DNA of 43,290 nucleotides, taken from the NCBI GenBank assembly GCA_016281915.1, contig JAEEJO010000035.1:1-43290 (forward strand). The letters are read 5' to 3'. Shown here piece by piece: positions 35,001-42,731 of this stretch (positions are counted from its first letter, which is position 1; the number at the start of each line of letters is the position of its first letter). The notes beneath the pieces are model-generated. The model was not told the origin of the DNA and did not search any database. It worked only from the letters and a program-made list of their open reading frames with translations. The DNA comes from Clostridiales bacterium (GTDB taxonomy: Bacteria; Bacillota; Clostridia; Oscillospirales; UBA644). A program made the position numbers and the translations under genes.

Positions 35001-35935
35001 ACTATGAACTTGACGAGAGCACAGGTAAAAGCACTGTAACCATCGACTGTGAAACTCACGGGGCGACAGTATACTATACTTTGGACAGGTCGGAACCCGA
35101 CAGGAACTCGACCAGATACGAAGGCCCGTTTACTATCGAAGGAACAGCGGTTTTGAGATGCATTGCCGTAAAAGACGGATGGTCAGACAGCCGCCAGGTC
35201 AGCAAGGTAATAGGTGTGACTGCATCTGTTCCGGCTGAAAACCTGCTGATTCATCTGGATGCAGCAGACGCCCCCGTTCAGGTAGGCAGCAAGGTTGACG
35301 AACTGATATCCAGGGTTAACGGTTATACGGCAAAACAAAGCAATGCAGGAAACAAACCTACGCTTGTAGACTGCGGAGGTTTTTACGCTTTGAGTTTTGA
35401 CGGTGACGATTTAATGATAGTCAACGATTTCCTTAATCTTGAAGGGCATACCTCTATCACAGTGGCAGCTGTAAGCCGCTGCAACGAAAAGTCTGCCGCG
35501 GGAGACGGATGGTGCAACCGTCAAAGTCTGATAATGATAGATGAGTCTGGAGGATATGGAGCGATATTTGTCGGATCATACCGTGAGGAAATACGTGCCA
35601 GATTCGGTATAGGCACCGGAAATAATTTCGATTCACATACCGTTCAGATAAAACGTTCGGCTCCCATCGAAGGATTTACGTCGACAATTTTTATCAAGGA
35701 CGGCAAACAGCAGTCTGTTTATGCTGACGGCGAACTCGTTTTCAGCGAAGAAAACGGCAGAGACAAGATATACAACACCTCGAATACCGATTTGAGGATC
35801 GGAACAGGTATAAGCGGATTCAACGGAGAGATCGCCGAACTTCTGATTTATGATTCGGCACTTACCGAAGAACAGGTAGCCTCGATAAACAGATATTTCG
35901 AAACAAAATATTTCGGTGAGACCGCAGATAATTAA
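32084..35935 (+). CDS. large right-handed beta-helix lipoprotein with Ig-like, LamG-like and chitobiase-C-like domains
   Basis: The 1283-aa product has a lipobox (ITSC, C24), a Big_2-type Ig domain (about 32-116, with ITGVGTGKATVTV), a beta-helix start (YFVSPDGNNETGDGTAENPF) and a parallel beta-helix carbohydrate-active region (about 120-740, with NHIHHTG and HNTVEYNYFHDL coils). A LamG-like domain (about 775-975), a chitobiase C-terminal-like domain (about 985-1050) and a second LamG-like domain (about 1060-1280) follow. It resembles GH141-type or polysaccharide-lyase-like beta-helices; activity is not proven. AAGGA is best spaced for ATG 32084, not 32039 or 32078. Probably a surface glycan-binding and degrading enzyme. 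Confidence 0.8.
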   Translation: MKRPSYLISAVMILLVLAFCITSCDGAAQIKETIKMTSLTLNKSVLALGRNMSYGLSAIYGPDRSWPNGIIWSSDNEEVCTVDQNGVITGVGTGKATVTVSSEAYPEIKAECEVDVMTAYFVSPDGNNETGDGTAENPFLTAEKARDTIRSLDNIPQGGVAVFFRAGEYDLDETLLLTPADSGKEGSPVVYTAYPDENVNIVSKEHITGWRKLTDDELGSDIFGMSDTAKKNVYTADIPQGWRFHYLYVNGKSMQNSRMIESTDWESDWPRAKATSRDYGTEGLKARFEKGTFEGLGGWEDIELKLLTAIWWNVNAPLTNVDVDSSIGYIQSKITSFYPDFSSWGGQYNVMNTPKYLDCEGEWCVDSVRGKVYYWPENSENPNDADIFAPKLYELVRLQGDEEEDGWEKQVEYVYFRGLNFLYSDRIPETEYDPEWLTRNAESPDGMIFMEGVKNCAVENCVIGYSGAQGIVLNHYAQNCSITGNEIAHSSSGGIYLTGYGPGTKDLNKNHYIAKNHIHHTGVDYMHSCAVQFYGSNHNTVEYNYFHDLPYAAVSIIGMAWSQMKEGPSYRDTINTYGENATMYNPRWDEIDRDSIKTYTDSHKYMHSGNNITQYNIIDDYMQTMRDGGSLYAWCSGGDKTWQFNVGSREFTDDWAVRAIHMDDYDGLNYLYKNLFHANGATDNSHTNGTNGGRGDGGKTDLDVWDDTLSDNTWKENIITPYDFPEGYLELRALISKTAGGWRSELPGAIKTTADGILAEATIMLDASGITSESADGAGVWNSLTGGYSAQPGDADTMPDTVIYKSFNALRFEKGKSIKLSDVEGLCGTSGITVVTVSRDAVNEEDEPYLLQIKGNDGKSSVCLRVTKNDVRVKTDGPFTEVERTVPEEGFTSTVFVADGTKKALYIDGIETTTFEDEGKLLSGDKAEIQIGDFNGEVCEVFVFSRALNEEEIFTVNNYLKEKFFTAEDPSVNYELDESTGKSTVTIDCETHGATVYYTLDRSEPDRNSTRYEGPFTIEGTAVLRCIAVKDGWSDSRQVSKVIGVTASVPAENLLIHLDAADAPVQVGSKVDELISRVNGYTAKQSNAGNKPTLVDCGGFYALSFDGDDLMIVNDFLNLEGHTSITVAAVSRCNEKSAAGDGWCNRQSLIMIDESGGYGAIFVGSYREEIRARFGIGTGNNFDSHTVQIKRSAPIEGFTSTIFIKDGKQQSVYADGELVFSEENGRDKIYNTSNTDLRIGTGISGFNGEIAELLIYDSALTEEQVASINRYFETKYFGETADN

Positions 35936-35948
35936 CAGAAAAAAATAT

Positions 35949-35986
35949 AATACCTCTTTTGCCTCGGCAGAAGAGGTATTTATTTT
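35949..35986 (+). terminator. terminator of the beta-helix lipoprotein gene
   Basis: AATACCTCTT and AAGAGGTATT form a 10-bp stem; the enclosed TGCC and GGCA can extend it. A TATTTT run follows. Confidence 0.85.
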
Positions 35987-35989
35987 AAA

Positions 35990-36193
35990 AAAATCAGAGA
36001 AAAAACGAATAATATTCACCTGTATATACACGAAAATTAAGAGCAGATATAGTCAGTAATAAAAAATATTACATTTTATATCCCGGAATATGTGCTTCAT
36101 ATGATCGTGAAACCGTTGCAAATCAGCGCTTTTTCTTCATTTTGCCGTATTATTCCGCATTATTACAAAAATGACGGATTTTTAATAACAGTA
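35990..36193. other. intergenic stretch without recognisable features
   Basis: The AT-rich sequence between the lipoprotein terminator and the peptide-transporter promoter holds no open frame with a ribosome site, no RNA gene and no repeat that I can support. Confidence 0.5.
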
Positions 36194-36222
36194 TTGACAA
36201 ATCCGTATTTTTATGATATATT
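36194..36222 (+). promoter_or_regulatory. promoter of the oligopeptide transporter operon
   Basis: TTGACA (36194-36199) and TATATT (36217-36222) are 17 bases apart. The leader of about 100 bases holds a small CCGTTT/AAACGG hairpin; I see no known riboswitch. Confidence 0.75.
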
Positions 36223-36325
36223 ATGATTTATAGTATTACAAACCCGTTTTGAAACGGAGATCAGGAGAATATCCACGGCGATTGATAGTTCCGGATGGAT
36301 CTGAAGATCGGGAAAGGTCCTTAAA

Positions 36326-37255
36326 ATGAGCACAAAAACATTCTTTTATATATTAAAACGTATCCTGTTGGCGATACTGACTGTCTGGGTGGTTATAACG
36401 GTAACGTTTTTTGTTATGCACGCCGTTCCGGGAGGTCCGTTTTTGGGAGAGAAAGCGATTTCCGAGCAGGCGCTTGCGGCACTCGAAGCGAAATACGGTC
36501 TTGATAAGCCCCTTCTTGAACAGTACGGAACATATCTTGGCGATATAGTAACGAAATTCGATTTCGGTCCTTCTCTGAAACACAGAGGAAGAACGGTAGT
36601 TGATATAATATTAGACGGTTTAAAGACTTCGGCTCAGCTCGGTCTTATAGCAGCATTTTCTGCGCTGGTATTCGGAATCGTTCTCGGTTCCGTAGCTGCA
36701 TTGAGGCGAAACAAACTGATAGACAGAGTAATAATGGTTATCACGACTGCCTTCGTGTCGATGCCATCGTTTATTATGGGAACGATCCTACTGCTTCTTT
36801 TCGCCGTACTGTGGCCGATTTTCCCTGCGAACGGAGAAACCGCGGCAGGACTTGTAATGCCCATTATCACACTTGCTCTTTACCCTACCGCTTATATCAC
36901 ACGTCTTACCAGATCATCTATGCTTGACGTGCTCGGACAGGATTATATCCGCACCGCAAAAGCAAAAGGCGTTTCGGGGCCTAAAATAATATTCGGACAC
37001 GCACTCAAAAACTCGTTGATACCCGTAATAACTTATTTCGGACCGATGCTGGCGTATATTGTAACAGGGTCACTTGTTGTTGAACGTATATTCGGAGTCA
37101 AGGGGTTGGGAGAAGCGTTCGTAACCAGTATAACAAACAGAGATTACCCGCTTATCATGGGCACCACGATCATCCTTGCAGCACTTATAGTAATAATGAA
37201 CCTTGTAAGCGATATTTTATACAAAGTTGCGGATCCGCGCATCAATCTTGAATAA
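36326..37255 (+). CDS. oppB: oligopeptide/dipeptide ABC transporter permease (OppB/DppB type)
   Basis: The 309-aa product has six predicted membrane helices: one at residues 10-30, the rest between about 95 and 305. The family signatures are FVMHAVPGGPF near the N terminus and the ATPase-coupling EAA loop TRSSMLDVLGQDYIRTAKAKG. It forms half of the membrane channel with the next protein. The substrate class (peptide, nickel or oligosaccharide) is inferred from the family-5 binding protein at the operon end. AAAGG precedes the ATG. Confidence 0.93.
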   Translation: MSTKTFFYILKRILLAILTVWVVITVTFFVMHAVPGGPFLGEKAISEQALAALEAKYGLDKPLLEQYGTYLGDIVTKFDFGPSLKHRGRTVVDIILDGLKTSAQLGLIAAFSALVFGIVLGSVAALRRNKLIDRVIMVITTAFVSMPSFIMGTILLLLFAVLWPIFPANGETAAGLVMPIITLALYPTAYITRLTRSSMLDVLGQDYIRTAKAKGVSGPKIIFGHALKNSLIPVITYFGPMLAYIVTGSLVVERIFGVKGLGEAFVTSITNRDYPLIMGTTIILAALIVIMNLVSDILYKVADPRINLE

Positions 37256-37269
37256 AGGAGGAACGATCA

Positions 37270-38328
37270 ATGAAAAAGAACCCGTTTTCACTTCATATCG
37301 ATGTTGACTCGTTCCTTCCCGCATCAAACGAAGAAAAAGAATATATGGTGCAGATGCGCAATTCTTCTACATTCTTTAAAGACGGTATGAAACGGCTGAT
37401 GAAAAACAAAGTTGCCGTTGTAAGTTTTATTATTATAGTTACTCTTACTCTCACCTGCATCATTCTTCCGTTTTTCTGGCCGTATTCATATGAGCAGATG
37501 CTCGGTATGGGCAAATACGGAAAGATGGACTCCTCTTATAACAATCTTGCTCCCTTCCAATACGGAACTACGGAGCTTCAGCGAATCGAAAACGGCGAAA
37601 AGATTTTTCCGCATATATTCGGAACCGATTCGCACGGCAGAGACTATCTTATCAGAATAGTTTACGGAATGCGCGTATCACTTTCTGTTGGTCTTTTTGC
37701 CAGTATAATAGTTCTGATAATAGGCGTAATAGTCGGTTCTGTTTCAGGATATATAGGCGGAACCGTTGACATTATCATTATGAGAATAGTTGATATTATT
37801 TATTCTCTGCCCGATATGTTAATGGTAATTTTGCTTGCGTCCGTCCTTAAACTCACTCTGGGAAACGCACTTGTAGGAACGGTATTTGAAAAAATCGGCG
37901 GGAACATACTCAGTCTTTTCATTGTTTTTGCATTACTTTACTGGGTTTCCATGGCAAGACTCATACGCGGCCAGATACTTTCGCTTCGTGAGCAGGAATA
38001 CGTGCTTTCAGCAACGTCATCCGGAGCCAAGAGCGGATGGATAATAAGAAAGCATCTTATTCCCAACAGCATAAGTGTAATTATTATTTCAACAGCATTG
38101 CAGATTCCGAGCGCGATCTTTACCGAAAGTTATCTTTCCTTCCTAGGTCTCGGCGTAAATGCACCTATGCCCTCTCTCGGTTCACTTGCGTCTGACGCAC
38201 TGAACGGAGTTTCATCCTATCCATACAGACTGTTCATTCCGGCCATCGTTATATCGCTGATTGTTCTTTCACTGAATCTTTTCGGTGACGGTCTTCGCGA
38301 TGCGTTCGACCCGAAGATCAACGGTTAG
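37270..38328 (+). CDS. oppC: oligopeptide/dipeptide ABC transporter permease (OppC/DppC type)
   Basis: The 352-aa product has the OppC N-terminal cytoplasmic extension, a first helix (about 55-75), a periplasmic-type loop with FGTDSHGRDYLIRIVYGMRV, and the EAA coupling loop REQEYVLSATSSGAKSGWII. The ending LNLFGDGLRDAFDPK is a strong family hallmark. AAAGGAGG lies 9 bases before the ATG, 14 bases after the oppB stop. It pairs with the preceding permease. Confidence 0.94.
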   Translation: MKKNPFSLHIDVDSFLPASNEEKEYMVQMRNSSTFFKDGMKRLMKNKVAVVSFIIIVTLTLTCIILPFFWPYSYEQMLGMGKYGKMDSSYNNLAPFQYGTTELQRIENGEKIFPHIFGTDSHGRDYLIRIVYGMRVSLSVGLFASIIVLIIGVIVGSVSGYIGGTVDIIIMRIVDIIYSLPDMLMVILLASVLKLTLGNALVGTVFEKIGGNILSLFIVFALLYWVSMARLIRGQILSLREQEYVLSATSSGAKSGWIIRKHLIPNSISVIIISTALQIPSAIFTESYLSFLGLGVNAPMPSLGSLASDALNGVSSYPYRLFIPAIVISLIVLSLNLFGDGLRDAFDPKING

Positions 38329-38342
38329 GAGGGCGGTAAAAC

Positions 38343-39377
38343 ATGGCATTGCTTGAAGTTAAAAATTTACAGACATCTTTTTTCACCGACGCAGGCGAAG
38401 TACGTGCAGTAAACGGAATATCCTTTCAGCTTGACAGAGGTAAGATTTTAGGGATCGTTGGAGAGTCCGGTTCCGGTAAATCGGTTACTGCTTATTCAAT
38501 CATGCAGATACTCGCATCGACGGCACAGATAAAAGAAGGCTCTTCGATTAAGCTTGACGGTCGTGAACTTGTAGGCGCAGGCGAAAAAGTAATGAAAGAC
38601 GTAAGAGGAAACAAGGTCTCTATTATCTTTCAGGACCCGATGACATCGCTGAACCCCACTTATACCATAGGTCATCAGCTGATGGAAGCAATAATGCTTC
38701 ATACTCCACGAAACAGAAAACAGGCAAGAGAACGCGCTATAGAGATGCTCAAGCTTGTCAATATAAACGAACCTGAAAAGAGGATGAAGCAGTACCCCTA
38801 TGAACAGTCAGGCGGAATGCGGCAGAGAATCGTAATTGCCATGGCGCTTGCATGCGAGCCCGATATTCTGATCGCAGACGAACCGACAACCGCGCTTGAC
38901 GTTACCATTCAGGCTCAGATACTTGATCTGATGTCGTCTCTGCAAAAAGAACTTGGAATGGCTATAATCATGATAACTCACGACCTTGGTGTTGTAGCGC
39001 AGATGTGCGATGAAGTTATAGTAATGTATGCCGGCTCAATATGCGAACAGGGAACGGCAGACGAGATATTCTATAACCCGAGGCATGAATATACAAAGGG
39101 ACTGATGCGTTCGATCCCGACTACGGAAAACGACGGACAGCAGCTTCAGCCTATATCGGGTACTCCGATCGATCTGCTGAATATGCCCGATGGATGTCCC
39201 TTTGCGCCCAGATGCGACGCTGCTATGAAAATTTGCATTAAATGCTGCGCAAAGCCTATGGATATAAATGAAAATCACCGGGCGGCATGCTGGATGAACG
39301 TAAAAAAAGCCGTTGAAGACGGAAGTATCACTGTTGACGAGATAAACAAGGGAGAGGAGAATTCCGAAAATGAGTGA
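38343..39377 (+). CDS. oppD: oligopeptide ABC transporter ATPase (OppD/DppD type)
   Basis: The 344-aa product has Walker A GESGSGKS (40-47), Q-loop FQDPMTSLNP, signature SGGMRQR, Walker B ILIADEPTTALD, the H-loop His in ITHDLGV, and the C-terminal oligopeptide-transporter extension with clustered Cys (GCPFAPRC...). That extension is known to hold an Fe-S cluster in some members. AGGAGGG precedes the ATG. The 3' end overlaps the start of oppF by 8 bases, so translation is coupled. Confidence 0.94.
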   Translation: MALLEVKNLQTSFFTDAGEVRAVNGISFQLDRGKILGIVGESGSGKSVTAYSIMQILASTAQIKEGSSIKLDGRELVGAGEKVMKDVRGNKVSIIFQDPMTSLNPTYTIGHQLMEAIMLHTPRNRKQARERAIEMLKLVNINEPEKRMKQYPYEQSGGMRQRIVIAMALACEPDILIADEPTTALDVTIQAQILDLMSSLQKELGMAIIMITHDLGVVAQMCDEVIVMYAGSICEQGTADEIFYNPRHEYTKGLMRSIPTTENDGQQLQPISGTPIDLLNMPDGCPFAPRCDAAMKICIKCCAKPMDINENHRAACWMNVKKAVEDGSITVDEINKGEENSENE

Positions 39378-40362
39378 AACAGAAAAAAGCGGCACTCCCC
39401 TTCTTGAAATAAAGGACCTGAAAGAATACTTCAATATAAATATCGGAATGTTCCGTACAAAACCGCTGAAAGCTGTTGACGGCGTTTCATTTTCGATAAA
39501 TAAAGGCGAAACGCTCGGGCTTGTAGGAGAATCAGGCTGCGGAAAGACGACGGTAGGACGCACCATAATGCATCTGTACAAACCGACCGGCGGAGAAATC
39601 TTTTTTAACGGAAAAAAAATCGAAACGAAGCAGGATATCAACGAATTCAGAAAAAAAGCATCGATAGTCTTTCAGGACCCATACTCCTCTCTTAACCCGA
39701 GGATGACGGTATCTGACATTATCGCGGAGCCGCTGGATATCCACAAGCTTTATTCCTCCAAGGCGGAGCGCAACGAAAAGATTTTGTCGCTGATGGAAAA
39801 CGTTGGATTGACGAGCGAGCACGCTTCAAGGTATGCTCATGAATTTTCCGGTGGTCAGAGGCAGAGGATAGGAATTGCCAGAGCCTTGGCAATAGACCCC
39901 GAGTTTATTGTTTGCGATGAACCGGTTTCAGCGCTTGACGTTTCAATTCAGGCGCAGGTAATAAATATGTTCGGCGAGCTTCAGAAAAAACTCGGATTGA
40001 CGTATCTTTTTATCGCGCATGACCTTCTTGTCGTCCGACATATAAGCGACAGAATAGCTGTTATGTATCTTGGAAAGCTTGTTGAGCTTGCAGATGCAAA
40101 AGAAATATACGACCATCCGCTTCATCCTTACGCAAAAGCTCTGATTTCAGCAGTTCCTTTGCCCGATCCTAAAATTGCAAGGGCAAATAAAAGAATTGCT
40201 CTCGGCGGAGATATACCGAGTCCTCTCAATGCACCGTCCGGCTGCCCGTTCAGAACAAGATGTCCTTACGCTACGGATGTATGCAAAGAATCAATGCCTC
40301 CGCTCGAAGAAGTATCCAAAAATCACTTTATCGCATGCCATCGCACGGCGGAAATCAATTAA
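39370..40362 (+). CDS. oppF: oligopeptide ABC transporter ATPase (OppF/DppF type)
   Basis: The 330-aa product has Walker A GESGCGKT (53-60), Q-loop FQDPYSSLNP, signature SGGQRQR, Walker B FIVCDEPVSALD, the H-loop in IAHDLLV, and a C-terminal extension with a Cys cluster (SGCPFRTRCPYATDVC). It partners OppD in the heterodimeric ATPase. GAGGAG lies 9 bases before the ATG inside oppD. A hairpin without a T tract follows before the binding-protein gene. Confidence 0.94.
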   Translation: MSETEKSGTPLLEIKDLKEYFNINIGMFRTKPLKAVDGVSFSINKGETLGLVGESGCGKTTVGRTIMHLYKPTGGEIFFNGKKIETKQDINEFRKKASIVFQDPYSSLNPRMTVSDIIAEPLDIHKLYSSKAERNEKILSLMENVGLTSEHASRYAHEFSGGQRQRIGIARALAIDPEFIVCDEPVSALDVSIQAQVINMFGELQKKLGLTYLFIAHDLLVVRHISDRIAVMYLGKLVELADAKEIYDHPLHPYAKALISAVPLPDPKIARANKRIALGGDIPSPLNAPSGCPFRTRCPYATDVCKESMPPLEEVSKNHFIACHRTAEIN

Positions 40363-40376
40363 TTAAGTTCTTTACG

Positions 40377-40404
40377 CACGGGAAGGGGTGCAATGCTTCC
40401 CGTG
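40377..40404 (+). other. intercistronic hairpin without T tract
   Basis: CACGGGAAG and CTTCCCGTG form a perfect 9-bp stem with a 10-base loop. No U run follows, so it is unlikely to terminate transcription; it may stabilise or mark processing of the transcript between the transporter genes and the highly expressed binding-protein gene. Confidence 0.6.
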
Positions 40405-40455
40405 TATAATGAAGATACATCTTATAAGATAATTAAAAAGAAAGGAAAACACTAA

Positions 40456-42240
40456 ATGAAGAAGTTTTTAGCAATTGCGCTTGCTTTACTTATGTGCCTC
40501 GGCATTCTTGCCGCATGTTCAGGTGAAGGCGAAACAAAGCAGGACGTAAAAATCAGCAATTTCCCCACGCTTACTTACCTTTACAACACAAGTGACGGTC
40601 ACAAGGCGATCGGCGAATACATTCAGGCCGCTCTTGCAAATGCAGGCATTACAATTAACCTTGAAAACCAGGAATGGGGAACATTCCTCAACACCCGTAA
40701 AGACGGCAACTACTCCATTGCACGTAACGGTTGGCTCGCCGACTACAACGACCCGATCTGCTTCCTCGATATGTGGACAAGCAACTCGGGCAACAACGAT
40801 ATCCAGTACGGTAAAGGCGCTCATGCAAACCTTGCTATGTATGACCTCGACCTTACTCCTTACGGATACGATACAAAAGTTGAAGACGGAACATGGGCAC
40901 AGACATATGACGTTCTCATTGCAACGATCAAAGGCTGCACTAACACCGAAACACGTTATGCTCTTATGCACCTTGCAGAAGACATGCTGATGGATACCGG
41001 ATGCATTGTTCCTCTTTACTTCTACACAGACCTTTACATGATTGACGACTCCGTAAAAGGCTTCTTCTCGAATCCTCTCGGATATAAGTATTTCATGTAT
41101 ACTACAATTGATGGCAAAGATACTATAGACGTTTGCCTTGCTTCCGAACCGGACACTCTTGACCCTGCTCTTAACAGTGCCGTTGACGGTGCAACAATGC
41201 TTGCTCACCTGTTCTCCGGTATAGCTAAATGGGCTCAGGACAGCAACGGCGCTCTTACAATCCTTCCTGACTGCGCTACAGACCTTCCCGAAGGTGTTCT
41301 CAACGAAGATGGCACAGTAACTTACACCTACACTCTTAAAGATGGTCTTACATGGTCCAACGGCGATCCCCTCACCGCTTCTGACTTTGTATTTGCATGG
41401 AACCGTGCTGCATCTCAGGCACTTGGCGCAGACTACGGATATATGTTCGAAGTTATCAAAGGTTATGGAGACGTTGCCTCAGGTGTCGAAGGCGCTAAAC
41501 TCGCTGTAGAAGCTCCCGATGACAAGACTCTTGTTGTAACTCTTGCAAACTCAATCTCTTACTGGAATGAGCTTCTTGCGTTCCCGACATACTACCCTGT
41601 TCATCAGGCTACAGTAGCTTCTGAATCATGGGCAACAGATCCTTCTACTTATGTTTGCAACGGTCCTTACACAATGGCCGGCTGGGAACATGGCAGCATA
41701 ATCACCCTTACTAAAAACGACAGCTTCCACAACGCTGCAGAAGTTACAATGCCTACGATCAAGTGCCATCTTTCCGATGACTCCAACAACATGCTTGCTA
41801 ACTTCAAGAACGGCACATGGCTGCTTATCGATGACGTTCCCACAAACGAGATCGCAGCTCTTAAAACAGATTATCCGAACGAATTCGTTGTTGCCGGTCA
41901 GATCGGTACTTACTACGTTTGCTGGAACATCAATGAAAGAATTCTTCCTGCCGACAGCACACTTGAAGGCGTAGAAGCTGAAACAGCTCAGGCTGAAATC
42001 CGCAGAGCTATATCGCTTCTTTTCGATCGTAACTACATAGTAAACGATATCGCTCAGGGCGGACAGGTTCCTGCATCCTCATTTGTAGCAATGGGTATGA
42101 CAAACCCCGACGGAACTCAGTTCTATAAGACAGCTCACAGCACAAACGATGCTTTTGACGGCTACTACGACGTAAGCGAAGCAGCTTTCGAATCCAACGT
42201 AGATAAAGCTCTCGAAGTACTCACGAAATACTATAAATAA
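40456..42240 (+). CDS. family-5 peptide-binding lipoprotein, apparently circularly permuted
   Basis: The 594-aa product has a standard lipoprotein signal (LAAC, C21). Residues 36-218 (from FPTLTYLYNTSDGHK to PLGYKYFMYTTI) look like the C-terminal third of an OppA-type protein. Residues 222-594 (from DTIDVCLASEPDTLDPALN to NVDKALEVLTKYYK) look like the mature N-terminal two-thirds. The order is therefore reversed relative to the family, while total length is normal and all joins are in frame. It follows oppBCDF, so it should feed that transporter. Codons are biased (AAC, TAC, GAC, CGT), suggesting high expression. AAAGGA lies 10 bases before the ATG. Confidence 0.88.
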   Translation: MKKFLAIALALLMCLGILAACSGEGETKQDVKISNFPTLTYLYNTSDGHKAIGEYIQAALANAGITINLENQEWGTFLNTRKDGNYSIARNGWLADYNDPICFLDMWTSNSGNNDIQYGKGAHANLAMYDLDLTPYGYDTKVEDGTWAQTYDVLIATIKGCTNTETRYALMHLAEDMLMDTGCIVPLYFYTDLYMIDDSVKGFFSNPLGYKYFMYTTIDGKDTIDVCLASEPDTLDPALNSAVDGATMLAHLFSGIAKWAQDSNGALTILPDCATDLPEGVLNEDGTVTYTYTLKDGLTWSNGDPLTASDFVFAWNRAASQALGADYGYMFEVIKGYGDVASGVEGAKLAVEAPDDKTLVVTLANSISYWNELLAFPTYYPVHQATVASESWATDPSTYVCNGPYTMAGWEHGSIITLTKNDSFHNAAEVTMPTIKCHLSDDSNNMLANFKNGTWLLIDDVPTNEIAALKTDYPNEFVVAGQIGTYYVCWNINERILPADSTLEGVEAETAQAEIRRAISLLFDRNYIVNDIAQGGQVPASSFVAMGMTNPDGTQFYKTAHSTNDAFDGYYDVSEAAFESNVDKALEVLTKYYK

Positions 42241-42316
42241 TAGCACTGTTTGACCTCGGCATTTAAGATAACATTGCACATAATAAGCTTAAATGCATAC
42301 AGGCAATCATAATGCC

Positions 42317-42352
42317 AGGATTCCTCCTCTGTTGAGGAGGAATCCTTTATTT
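42317..42352 (+). terminator. terminator of the oligopeptide transporter operon
   Basis: A perfect 13-bp stem (arms 42317-42329 and 42334-42346) closes the loop TGTT and is followed by TTATTTAAT. Confidence 0.88.
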
Positions 42353-42445
42353 AATCAATAAATATCGTCGGTCAGATAAGAGAAAAAATGGCGCGCTTCG
42401 TGCACCTGAAATCAACGAATTCACAAAAAGTTCACACCGGACATA

Positions 42446-42474
42446 TTGACCTTTTTCTTAAAATGTGATATAAT
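42446..42474 (+). promoter_or_regulatory. promoter of the tRNA operon
   Basis: TTGACC (42446-42451) and TATAAT (42469-42474) are 17 bases apart, about 32 bases before the tRNA-Thr gene. Confidence 0.8.
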
Positions 42475-42506
42475 ATTTAAGCGTTGAAAAACAGATGAAT
42501 TTAAAC

Positions 42507-42581
42507 GCTGGTGTGGCTCAATGGCAGAGCAGCTGATTTGTAATCAGCAGGTTGATGGTTCGACTCCGTTCACCAGCTCCA
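42507..42581 (+). tRNA. tRNA-Thr (anticodon TGT)
   Basis: The 75-base gene folds as a cloverleaf: acceptor GCTGGTG/CACCAGC, anticodon stem GCTGA/TCAGC with loop TTTGTAA (anticodon TGT at positions 3-5), T arm with GGTTCGACTCC, discriminator T and an encoded CCA end. Confidence 0.95.
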
Positions 42582-42615
42582 CCGGACTGTATTCATCCGA
42601 TAAAAATGAATATTT

Positions 42616-42700
42616 GGGGGAATTCCCGAGTGGCCAAAGGGGGCAGACTGTAAATCTGTTGTCAGTGACTTCGGTGGTCCGAATCCACCTTCCCCCACCA
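42616..42700 (+). tRNA. tRNA-Tyr (anticodon GTA)
   Basis: The 85-base gene has acceptor GGGGGAA/TTCCCCC, anticodon stem GCAGA/TCTGT with loop CTGTAAA (anticodon GTA), a long class II variable arm and an encoded CCA end. It lies 34 bases after tRNA-Thr and shares its promoter. Confidence 0.95.
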
Positions 42701-42701
42701 G

Positions 42702-42730
42702 AAAAAGGACTTGCATCGCAAGTCCTTTTT
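42702..42730 (+). terminator. terminator of the tRNA operon
   Basis: AAAAAGGACTTGC and GCAAGTCCTTTTT form a perfect 13-bp stem with loop ATC; the 3' arm ends in the T run. Confidence 0.9.
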
Positions 42731-42731
42731 C

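Noticed and set aside
36229..36325. Riboswitch or T-box in the leader of the peptide-transporter operon
   Set aside because: Only one small hairpin is visible; no T-box sequence, terminator/antiterminator pair or known aptamer core is present.
40456..42240. Binding protein as a collapsed assembly of two tandem oppA genes
   Set aside because: A simple collapse would keep the normal order. The observed order needs three separate in-frame joins and leaves no second signal peptide, so a real permutation is more likely; reads are still needed to settle it.
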